Source: Candidatus Nanopelagicales bacterium (lineage in GTDB: Bacteria > Actinomycetota > Actinomycetes > S36-B12 > GCA-2699445). Taken from it: DNA of 5,761 bases. Made by a program: the position numbers and the translations under genes. The DNA is taken from the NCBI GenBank assembly GCA_029939085.1, contig JAOZTQ010000099.1, positions 1 to 5,761 of the forward strand. Direction: 5' to 3'. A model generated the notes under the pieces. The model was not told where the DNA came from. It saw only the letters and a list, made by a program, of their open reading frames with translations, and searched no databases. Shown here in pieces: positions 1-4,821 of the stretch (positions are counted from its first letter, which is position 1; each line of letters starts with the position of its first letter).

Positions 1-295
1 GGTGCGCACCGGTGATGCGGATGCATTAGGCAAGGCGCTGAGCAATGATCTACAGCGGGCGACGTTATCGCTCATGCCATCGTTATCGGCTCTATTGGAG
101 TTGGGCCCAGAGCATGGCGCCCTAGGTTCGATCGTCTCGGGCAGCGGCCCGACGTGCGCCTTCTTGGTGGCCGATGAAGATGCCGCACTGGAGTTGACGG
201 TTGCGCTCAGCGCGTCCGGACTATGCCGGACAGTGCGGCGAGCCTCTGGACCGGTTGCCGGGGCAACCGTCGTGAATCGGTCGGGACCCGTTTAG
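1..295 (+). CDS. ispE: 4-diphosphocytidyl-2-C-methyl-D-erythritol kinase, C-terminal part (start outside window)
   Basis: This is the last ~97 codons of a GHMP-superfamily kinase, reading in the frame that begins at base 2. The GTG at base 2 is an internal Val codon, not a start. The diagnostic element is the glycine-rich GHMP motif 3, SGSGPTCAFLV, about 46 residues into the fragment, preceded by the helix beginning RTGDADALG typical of actinobacterial IspE. IspE phosphorylates CDP-methylerythritol with ATP in the cytoplasmic MEP pathway to isopentenyl diphosphate. The gene ends in TAG at 293-295, and this stop overlaps the TAA of the convergent TetR gene, so there is no intergenic space. Location just left of the glmU-prs-rplY-pth block matches actinobacterial gene order. 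The catalytic N-terminal half is not visible, so the assignment rests on motif 3 and context. Confidence 0.9.
   Translation, partial: VRTGDADALGKALSNDLQRATLSLMPSLSALLELGPEHGALGSIVSGSGPTCAFLVADEDAALELTVALSASGLCRTVRRASGPVAGATVVNRSGPV
252..269. terminator. Hairpin at the convergent ispE/TetR ends, possible terminator
   Basis: CGGTTGCC (252-259) and GGCAACCG (262-269) are perfect 8-bp inverted arms, forming in practice 7 bp with a CGGG tetraloop. The structure lies inside the last codons of ispE and about 23 nt past the TetR stop on the minus strand, so it could end the desaturase-TetR transcript. There is no T-run on either side, so it would be an actinobacterial-style terminator without a U-tract, or only a 3'-end stabiliser. 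The sequence is also constrained by ispE coding. Confidence 0.35.
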
Positions 296-936
296 CGCGT
301 GGTTAGTTTGGGTTCCGAGTCCAGGTGACTCAACCCGTTCCATGCCAGATTGACCAAGTTGGCCACGACGACGTCTTTACGGGGTTTGCGTACGTCGAGC
401 CACCATTGACCGGTCAATGCGACCATTCCAATCAGCATTTGTGAATACATCTGGGAAAGTTTCGGACTGTATCCCCGCTTTTTGAATTGGGCGGCGAGGA
501 TGTGGTCCGTTTCTGTGGCGACTTCAACGATCAGACTCGCGAAGCTGCCCGATGACTGCGATACGGGCGAGTCTCTGACCAGAATCCGGAAGCCGTCAGT
601 CTCGTCCTCGATGTAATCGAATAGAGCCAATCCCGCTTGCTCGAGGAGTTGGCGAGGATGATCGCCGGTCAATGATGAGACGATTCGACTGAGCAGGCTG
701 TTCATTTCACGGTCAACGATTACCGCATACAGCCCCTCTTTGCCGCCGAAGTGTTCGTAAACCACCGGCTTTGACACTTTGGCGTCGTGAGCGATCTCTT
801 CGACGCTCACCGCTTCGTAGCCCTTCTTTGCGAATAGCCGGCGACCCACGCCGATGAGTTGTTCGCGGCGTTGGCTACCGCTCATTCGGACCCGGGGCTC
901 CGGGTCCGAATGAGGAAGCGGTGTTGAGTTAGTCAT
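292..936 (-). CDS. TetR/AcrR-family transcriptional regulator, likely repressor of the adjacent desaturase
   Basis: This 214-aa protein has the usual TetR length and layout. A DNA-binding N-terminus (about residues 20-68) contains the helix-turn-helix SVEEIAHDAKVSKPVVYEHF (44-63), followed by GGKEGLY and a helical ligand-binding/dimer domain (about 75-205) including GMVALTGQWWLDVRKP (170-185). The sequence resembles the TetR protein found near glmU in many actinobacteria (Rv1019 of M. tuberculosis is, from memory, of this type). The ATG at 936 is chosen although no clear Shine-Dalgarno precedes it. It lies 10 bp after the desaturase stop, suggesting coupling, and the residues RVRM before the internal Met18 (ATG at 885-883) look like conserved family sequence. 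The 932-1224 upstream extension of the frame overlaps the desaturase and is not used. The gene is the second in a desaturase-TetR operon and probably autoregulated through the palindrome at 1963-1986. The TAA stop (294-292) overlaps the ispE stop. The ligand is unknown; acyl-CoA is a guess from the neighbour. Confidence 0.88.
   Translation of the reverse strand: MTNSTPLPHSDPEPRVRMSGSQRREQLIGVGRRLFAKKGYEAVSVEEIAHDAKVSKPVVYEHFGGKEGLYAVIVDREMNSLLSRIVSSLTGDHPRQLLEQAGLALFDYIEDETDGFRILVRDSPVSQSSGSFASLIVEVATETDHILAAQFKKRGYSPKLSQMYSQMLIGMVALTGQWWLDVRKPRKDVVVANLVNLAWNGLSHLDSEPKLTTR
881..914. repeat. Perfect 15-bp inverted repeat with 4-nt loop inside the start of the TetR gene
   Basis: CTCATTCGGACCCGG (881-895) and CCGGGTCCGAATGAG (900-914) are exact reverse complements around GGCT (896-899). 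Ten of the 15 pairs are G-C, so the RNA hairpin would be very stable. It covers codons 8-19 of the TetR gene and begins about 20 nt after its start codon and 33 nt after the desaturase stop. The internal ATG (885-883) lies in the stem. No T-run follows on either strand, so it is not a canonical terminator. It may stabilise the desaturase mRNA 3' end, impede TetR translation, or bind a protein. Confidence 0.9.
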
Positions 937-946
937 AGCAATCAGC

Positions 947-1954
947 CTACTGGGGTGGACTGGATTCCTTTGACTTCTCTTCTTCGACTGCGACAAGGGC
1001 GCCATTGATGCGGACGGGTTGGTCTGGATCGACCAACTTGCTCCGAACCCGATCCTCGCTGGGCCAACGAACTCGGCTGACCCATCCGCGTCGCTCCATG
1101 AAACGAATGGTGGCTGCGCTGGGGTCAATCTGGCGCCACAAGACGCCGTGCCGAGCGGCAGTTGGATCAGCGTGATGGTAGTTGTGCCAGGACTCGCCCA
1201 GTGCTGGTACCGCCAACCAGGCAACGTTTCCGGCGTGATCGCGCGTCTTGAAGGGGCGTTTGCCGGTTATGTGACAAATCGAGTTGATACTCCAGGTGAT
1301 CTGATGCACGAGAGCCAACCTCACTAGACCAGCCCAGAAAAGGGCCTGGAATGCGCCTGTCCACGACATAGTGACTAGACCGCCGATGATGGCCGGCACC
1401 AATAAGGTCGCCGCCACGAGCAACGGGAAGAGCCGCGAAATCCGATTGATCATCGGATCCTTGAGGAGATCTGGTGCGTATTTCCCTACGTCAGTCTCAT
1501 CATCAGCGAGCAGCCAGCCCATATGAGAATGCCAGAAGCCTCGGGCGACGTCGCGAGCTGAAGTGCCATAGCGCCACGGTGAGTGGGGATCGCCCTCGTC
1601 GTCAGAGTTGGCATGATGTTTGCGGTGATCGGCGACCCAGTCCGCAACGCTGCCTTGAACAGCCAGCGAACCAGCTATCGCCAGCCCGAACCGGACTGAC
1701 TTATTGGCGCGGAATGAGCCGTGTGTGAAGTAACGATGGAAACCAATGGTGATACCGCCAGCAGTGAGAACGTAGAAGAAAACGGCAAGTCCCACGTCCA
1801 GCCAACTGATCCAGCCCCGTAAGGCAATAGGTAGCCCGACAAGTAGTGCGAGCAGTGGACCAAGTATGAACAGTGCGACCACCCAACGTGGTCCGCGAGT
1901 ACGCTCTACCGCGATTTCTTCGACGTCCGCCGGCGTCTGTGTTGTTGAGAACAT
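947..1954 (-). CDS. Membrane fatty-acid (acyl-CoA type, probably delta-9) desaturase
   Basis: This 335-aa integral membrane desaturase has the three histidine boxes of the di-iron family: HRYFTH (73-78), HRKHH (110-114) and HNYHH (257-261). Hydrophobic segments flank them at about 24-45, 52-72, 86-104, 175-197 and 202-220. The family inserts a cis double bond into saturated acyl chains using O2 and electrons from a redox partner; spacing and motifs resemble DesA3-like stearoyl-CoA desaturases of actinobacteria, so delta-9 is likely but not proven. No ferredoxin or NADPH reductase gene is in the window. The start at 1954 (MFSTTQTPAD) is chosen because the upstream frame would run through tRNA-Gln and into glmU, and because a -10-like TACGGT lies 5 nt before the ATG, as in leaderless actinobacterial mRNAs; no convincing Shine-Dalgarno is present. 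The C-terminal tail (320-335) is charged and probably disordered. It is the first gene of an operon with the TetR gene. Confidence 0.93.
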   Translation of the reverse strand: MFSTTQTPADVEEIAVERTRGPRWVVALFILGPLLALLVGLPIALRGWISWLDVGLAVFFYVLTAGGITIGFHRYFTHGSFRANKSVRFGLAIAGSLAVQGSVADWVADHRKHHANSDDEGDPHSPWRYGTSARDVARGFWHSHMGWLLADDETDVGKYAPDLLKDPMINRISRLFPLLVAATLLVPAIIGGLVTMSWTGAFQALFWAGLVRLALVHQITWSINSICHITGKRPFKTRDHAGNVAWLAVPALGESWHNYHHADPTAARHGVLWRQIDPSAATIRFMERRGWVSRVRWPSEDRVRSKLVDPDQPVRINGALVAVEEEKSKESSPPQ

Positions 1955-1959
1955 ACTCA

Positions 1960-1988
1960 ACCGTAACTTACGACACCGTAGGTTACAA
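1960..1988 (-). promoter_or_regulatory. Putative leaderless promoter of the desaturase-TetR operon
   Basis: Read on the minus strand, TTGTAA (1988-1983) is a -35-like hexamer, then a 17-bp spacer, then TACGGT (1965-1960), which fits the actinobacterial TAnnnT -10 rule. Five bases separate the -10 from the ATG at 1954, so the first transcribed base would be at or next to the A of the start codon. This agrees with the absence of a Shine-Dalgarno. The match to the consensus is moderate (4/6 and 3/6). Confidence 0.5.
1963..1986. promoter_or_regulatory. 24-bp palindrome, probable TetR operator
   Basis: The arms GTAACTTACG (1963-1972) and CGTAGGTTAC (1977-1986) are inverted copies matching at 9 of 10 positions around the 4-bp spacer ACAC. 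Size and symmetry suit a TetR dimer site. It spans the spacer of the predicted desaturase promoter and overlaps both its -35 and -10, the classic place for a repressor. The left half also contains CGTAA-C-TTACG (1962-1972), a perfect smaller palindrome. The cognate protein is inferred to be the TetR regulator encoded in the same operon. Confidence 0.65.
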
Positions 1989-2009
1989 GGCCCTTTTTTT
2001 CGGCTATGG

Positions 2010-2015
2010 CATGAT
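2010..2015 (+). promoter_or_regulatory. Weak candidate -10 for the tRNA-Gln transcript
   Basis: CATGAT resembles TATAAT at 4 of 6 positions and lies 22 bp before the mature tRNA 5' end, a reasonable distance for a short 5' leader. No good -35 is found 16-18 bp upstream, where the desaturase operator begins, so this call is tentative. Confidence 0.25.
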
Positions 2016-2037
2016 GGTGCTTCGCGGTACACCGCAA

Positions 2038-2108
2038 TCCGCCGTGGGGTAATGGCAGCCCGACAGCCTTTGAAGCTGGAGGTCCAGGATCGAGACCTGG
2101 CGGCGGAG
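2038..2108 (+). tRNA. tRNA-Gln (anticodon TTG)
   Basis: A full cloverleaf can be drawn over 71 nt. The acceptor stem is TCCGCCG (2038-2044) with CGGCGGA (2101-2107) and discriminator G2108. The D arm is GGGT/GCCC (2047-2050, 2058-2061) with G18G19 present. The anticodon stem CAGC/GCTG (2064-2067, 2075-2078) holds the loop CTTTGAA, with anticodon TTG at 2070-2072. The T stem is CCAGG/CCTGG (2084-2088, 2096-2100). UUG reads CAA and, by wobble, CAG. The 3' CCA is not encoded (CAT follows G2108). Two oddities are position 54 being A instead of the near-universal T, and an A27-G43 mismatch at the top of the anticodon stem. It sits between the divergent desaturase promoter and glmU; a tRNA-Gln at this place is, from memory, common in actinobacteria. 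Confidence 0.93.
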
Positions 2109-2114
2109 CATAAA

Positions 2115-2129
2115 CCCGGTTTATCCGGG
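2115..2129 (+). other. Small GC hairpin after tRNA-Gln, in the glmU leader
   Basis: CCCGG (2115-2119) and CCGGG (2125-2129) pair around TTTAT, six bases after the tRNA 3' end. It could mark the tRNA processing boundary or act as a weak terminator before glmU. There is no T-run, and an alternative CCCG/CGGG pairing follows at 2130-2143, so its role is open. The rest of the 77-bp tRNA-glmU gap shows only the glmU ribosome binding site. Confidence 0.3.
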
Positions 2130-2185
2130 CCCGCATTGACGGGATACGCTGCCGTGTCAGGTCCAGCACGCCTGAAAGGGATCAG

Positions 2186-3631
2186 ATGTCGGCTAAACCG
2201 TCCGTTGTAGTAGTCCTCGCCGCGGGTGAGGGAACCCGAATGAAATCGGCCACCCCTAAGGTTTTGCACGAAGTCTGCGGGCGATCATTGGTAGGTCACG
2301 TGGTCGTCAATGCTCGCTCCGTTGGTGCCGAGCAGATCGTAGTTGTCGTTGGTCATGGTCGCGACAAGGTCGAAAAGCACCTCGCCGAGCTGGACGGTGA
2401 GTTGCTGACAGCGTTACAAGCCGAACAACGGGGTACTGGACATGCGGTCCGTATGGCGTTGCAGCAACTAGCCGAGCGTGGAATAACTCCGTCGGGTGGA
2501 CCTGTGGTTGTGGTGGCGGGTGATGCCCCGTTGTTGGGTAGTGCAGCTTTGGAACGGCTCCTCACCCAACATGCTGCGACCAGCGCTGCGGTAACTGTGC
2601 TGAGCGCAGTCCTCTCAGATGCCACTGGGTATGGCCGAATCGTAAGGGCCGACGACGATTCGGTAGCCGCAATCGTTGAGCACAAAGATGCCAGCGAAGA
2701 GGTCCTGGCGATAAATGAGGTCAACAGCGGAACCTATGCATTTGACCCGCAGTTCTTGGTTGCCGCAGTCGATCGTCTGTCCACCGATAACTCGCAGGGC
2801 GAGGAATACCTCACCGATCTGGTTGCGATTGCGCGGCAAGACGGTTTAGGAGTTTCGGCAGTTGCTGCTCCAGATCCTGCCGACATCATGGGCGTTAATA
2901 ATCGCGCGCAACTCGCCCAGGTGGAACAGGTCATGCAGAGCCGGATAAACGAGTCCTGGATGCTCGCGGGCGTGACCATGCGCAATCCATCAGCGACTTA
3001 CATTGATGTTGACGTTGACTTAGCAGCCGATGTTGTCGTGGAACCTGGCACTTATCTAAAGGGCGCGACGACGATCGCGTCCGGTGCGGTCATTGGCCCG
3101 GATAGCACTCTCATCGATACCGAAGTTGAGTCTGGTGCGACCGTTGACCGTGCGCATTGTCTTCTGGCAGTTATTGGGGCCGACTGCGAAGTGGGGCCAT
3201 TCACTCGGTTACGTCCTGGTACCGAGTTGGCCGTTGGGGCTAAAGCGGGTTCATTTGTCGAAATCAAGAACAGTCACATCGGACCAGGTGCGAAAGTGCC
3301 GCATCTTTCCTACGTCGGAGATGCGGATGTTGGCGCGGGCACAAATATCGGTGCCGCGACCGTCGTGGTGAACTACGACGGCGTCGCGAAGCATCGGACT
3401 GTTGTAGGCGATCAAGTTCGCATTGGTAGCGACACAATGCTCGTTGCTCCGGTTGAAATAGGTGACGGTGCTTATACGGCAGCCGGATCGGTGATTACTG
3501 AAGATGTGCCGCCTGGTTCACTAGCAGTAGCGCGTGGCAGACAGCGAAATGTTGAGGGTTGGGTCGAGCGCAACCGACCCGGATCGCCGGCTGCTGAGGC
3601 GGCCACAGCCAAGGAGGAAGGCAAGAGATGA
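2186..3631 (+). CDS. glmU: Bifunctional UDP-N-acetylglucosamine pyrophosphorylase / glucosamine-1-phosphate N-acetyltransferase
   Basis: This 481-aa cytoplasmic enzyme makes UDP-GlcNAc for peptidoglycan: it acetylates GlcN-1-P with acetyl-CoA, then joins the product to UTP. The N-terminal uridyltransferase domain (about 1-245) shows LAAGEGTRMKS (11-21), K25 in PKVLHEVCG, QAEQRGTGHAV (78-88), Mg-site D113 in AGDAPLL, EEYLTD (206-211) and N239 in GVNNRAQL. The C-terminal domain (about 265-460) is a left-handed beta-helix with hexapeptide repeats. It carries catalytic H373 in VPHLSYVGDA (E. coli H363), NYDG (396-399) and the CoA-side ARGRQRN. The Ala/Glu-rich tail after 460 is typical of actinobacterial GlmU. 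The start follows GAAAGGG (2174-2180) by 5 nt. The stop TGA overlaps the prs start in ATGA, so the two are translationally coupled. Confidence 0.98.
   Translation: MSAKPSVVVVLAAGEGTRMKSATPKVLHEVCGRSLVGHVVVNARSVGAEQIVVVVGHGRDKVEKHLAELDGELLTALQAEQRGTGHAVRMALQQLAERGITPSGGPVVVVAGDAPLLGSAALERLLTQHAATSAAVTVLSAVLSDATGYGRIVRADDDSVAAIVEHKDASEEVLAINEVNSGTYAFDPQFLVAAVDRLSTDNSQGEEYLTDLVAIARQDGLGVSAVAAPDPADIMGVNNRAQLAQVEQVMQSRINESWMLAGVTMRNPSATYIDVDVDLAADVVVEPGTYLKGATTIASGAVIGPDSTLIDTEVESGATVDRAHCLLAVIGADCEVGPFTRLRPGTELAVGAKAGSFVEIKNSHIGPGAKVPHLSYVGDADVGAGTNIGAATVVVNYDGVAKHRTVVGDQVRIGSDTMLVAPVEIGDGAYTAAGSVITEDVPPGSLAVARGRQRNVEGWVERNRPGSPAAEAATAKEEGKR
3611..3617 (+). promoter_or_regulatory. Strong ribosome binding site for prs inside glmU
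   Basis: AAGGAGG is a near-perfect anti-16S match lying in the last codons of glmU, 10 nt before the prs ATG at 3628. It supports that start and suggests that prs can be initiated independently of ribosomes arriving from glmU. Confidence 0.7.
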
Positions 3632-4626
3632 GCACCCAAAACGGCGGTATAACTCTGGCGGCTCAAAAACGACTTCTCGTGAGCGCGGGTCGATCCCATC
3701 CGGAACTTGCCGAAGAAGTAGCCGCGCAACTTGGCGCTGAGTTGAGTCCTATCACTGCTCGGGACTTCGCCAACGGTGAGATGTTCGTGCGCTTTGAGGA
3801 GTCCGTACGCGGCTGCGATGTCTTTATCCTGCAAACTCACACCGATCCGCTGAACAAATGGATCATGGAGCAGTTGATTATGGTTGATGCGGCCAAGCGC
3901 GCATCGGCCAAACGCATCACCGTAGTGGCACCTTTTTTCGGGTATGCCCGCCAGGACAAGAAGCACCGTGGCCGGGAGCCGATCACGGCACGGCTCATGA
4001 TGGATCTACTTCGCACGGCTGGTGCCGACCGCGTCATGACAGTGGATTTGCATACCAGCCAGATTCAAGGCTTCTTCGATGGTCCAGTCGATCATCTGTT
4101 CGCGCTACCTATGCTCTCGGACTATGTGAAGGAGCACTATGGCGATGAGCCAATCACCGTAGTTTCGCCGGACGCAGGTCGAGTCAGGGTTGCAGAGCGA
4201 TGGACAGATGTATTGGGTTCGCCACTCGCCATCATTCACAAGCGTCGTGATCCAGACGTTCCCAACGAAGTGAAGGTGTTCGAAGTTGTTGGTGACGTAA
4301 AGGATCGCCTTTGTGTTGTGGTGGATGACATGATCGATACTGGTGGCACTATCGCCAAAGCAGCCGAAACCCTATTTGAAAACGGCGCACGAGATGTTGT
4401 CGTGACGGCGACTCATGGGATCCTGAGCGATCCGGCGAATAAGCGTTTGGCTGCCTCGGGTATCGCGGAAGTCGTTGTGACGAACACGCTTCCGATTCCC
4501 GAAGATCGCCATTTTGATCAACTGACGGTGCTCTCGATTGCTCCGGTACTCGCGAAAGCCATTCGGGAAGTCTTCTCCGACGGGTCAGTGACCCAAATGT
4601 TTGAAATCCCCAACGCAGACATCTAA
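3628..4626 (+). CDS. prs: Ribose-phosphate pyrophosphokinase (PRPP synthetase, class I)
   Basis: This 332-aa enzyme transfers the pyrophosphate of ATP to ribose-5-phosphate, giving PRPP for purine, pyrimidine, His, Trp and NAD synthesis; in actinobacteria PRPP also feeds decaprenylphosphoryl-arabinose. Visible motifs are FANGEMFVRFEESVRGCDVF (48-67), RQDKKHRGREPITARL (108-123, ATP binding), VDLHTSQIQGFFDGPVDHL (139-157, with the metal-site His142), the flexible-loop residues K205 and R207 in HKRRDPD, and the PRPP loop DDMIDTGGT (233-241). Length and motif order are normal for class I. It begins within the glmU stop (ATGA, 3628-3631) behind a strong AAGGAGG. No terminator with a T-run is seen after its TAA (4624-4626); only a short CTGA-TACA-TCAG hairpin (4660-4671) lies downstream. 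Confidence 0.98.
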   Translation: MSTQNGGITLAAQKRLLVSAGRSHPELAEEVAAQLGAELSPITARDFANGEMFVRFEESVRGCDVFILQTHTDPLNKWIMEQLIMVDAAKRASAKRITVVAPFFGYARQDKKHRGREPITARLMMDLLRTAGADRVMTVDLHTSQIQGFFDGPVDHLFALPMLSDYVKEHYGDEPITVVSPDAGRVRVAERWTDVLGSPLAIIHKRRDPDVPNEVKVFEVVGDVKDRLCVVVDDMIDTGGTIAKAAETLFENGARDVVVTATHGILSDPANKRLAASGIAEVVVTNTLPIPEDRHFDQLTVLSIAPVLAKAIREVFSDGSVTQMFEIPNADI

Positions 4627-4693
4627 TACGCCTCGGTAGCGATACTTCGCCCGTGAAAGCTGATACATCAGGTTGGCCGGATTGGCGTTGGAT

Positions 4694-4722
4694 TTGGGAA
4701 TCTCGAGTTGGGGTTCTATATT
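4694..4722 (+). promoter_or_regulatory. Putative sigma-A-type promoter for rplY-pth
   Basis: TTGGGA (4694-4699) and TATATT (4717-4722) are separated by exactly 17 bp. The -10 matches 5 of 6 consensus bases and the -35 matches 4 of 6. Transcription would begin near 4729, leaving a leader of about 93 nt before the rplY ATG. This is the best vegetative promoter match in the window and means rplY-pth need not depend on read-through from glmU-prs. Confidence 0.55.
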
Positions 4723-4729
4723 TGTCATG

Positions 4730-4754
4730 CCTCGGCGAGGGTGGTTCGACCACC
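4730..4754 (+). other. Two adjacent hairpins at the start of the rplY leader
   Basis: CCTC-GGC-GAGG (4730-4740) is followed directly by GGTGGT-TCG-ACCACC (4740-4754). The stems share base 4740 but can otherwise stack. Being the first transcribed bases of the predicted leader, they could stabilise the RNA or serve as a binding site, for instance for L25 itself. No terminator T-run follows. The remaining leader up to the Shine-Dalgarno shows nothing else clear. Confidence 0.4.
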
Positions 4755-4807
4755 GTTATCGACGCGGCGGGATCGCACAGTCGAGGCGCGAGTACCCGCT
4801 GCTGACC

Positions 4808-4813
4808 GAGGAG
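4808..4813 (+). promoter_or_regulatory. Ribosome binding site that fixes the rplY start
   Basis: GAGGAG lies 8 nt before the ATG at 4822. It selects MSQDVRISAD as the N-terminus over the in-frame upstream extension from a TTG at 4708, whose residues do not resemble L25. Confidence 0.7.
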
Positions 4814-4821
4814 ACCATTCA

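Noticed and set aside
883..885. Alternative TetR start at Met18
   Set aside because: The codons before it (RVRM) look like conserved family residues, the nearest GGAG is 12 nt away, and the ATG would be sealed in the 15-bp stem. The start at 936 is preferred but not proven.
937..1224. N-terminal extension of the TetR frame up to 1224 on the minus strand
   Set aside because: It overlaps nearly 280 bp of the desaturase 3' end in another frame and lacks TetR-like sequence.
1963..2000. Inverted repeat followed by a run of seven T (1994-2000) as a rightward intrinsic terminator
   Set aside because: No rightward gene ends here; the palindrome is better explained as an operator, and 7 bases separate it from the T-run.
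2136..2150. TTGACG (2136-2141) and TACGCT (2145-2150) as a separate glmU promoter
   Set aside because: The hexamers are only 3 bp apart and neither has a partner at 16-18 bp. A glmU promoter here cannot be supported.
1955..2269. N-terminal extension of the desaturase frame up to 2269 on the minus strand
   Set aside because: It would read antisense through tRNA-Gln and the start of glmU, the extra residues resemble no desaturase, and the start at 1954 gives the normal family length with a promoter just upstream.
3472..3966. Long open frame on the minus strand across the glmU/prs junction
   Set aside because: It is antisense to two well-supported genes and shows no recognisable domain; it is a by-product of their codon use.
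4660..4671. CTGATACATCAG hairpin as the prs terminator
   Set aside because: The stem is only 4-5 bp, with a minimal loop and no T-run; too weak to call.
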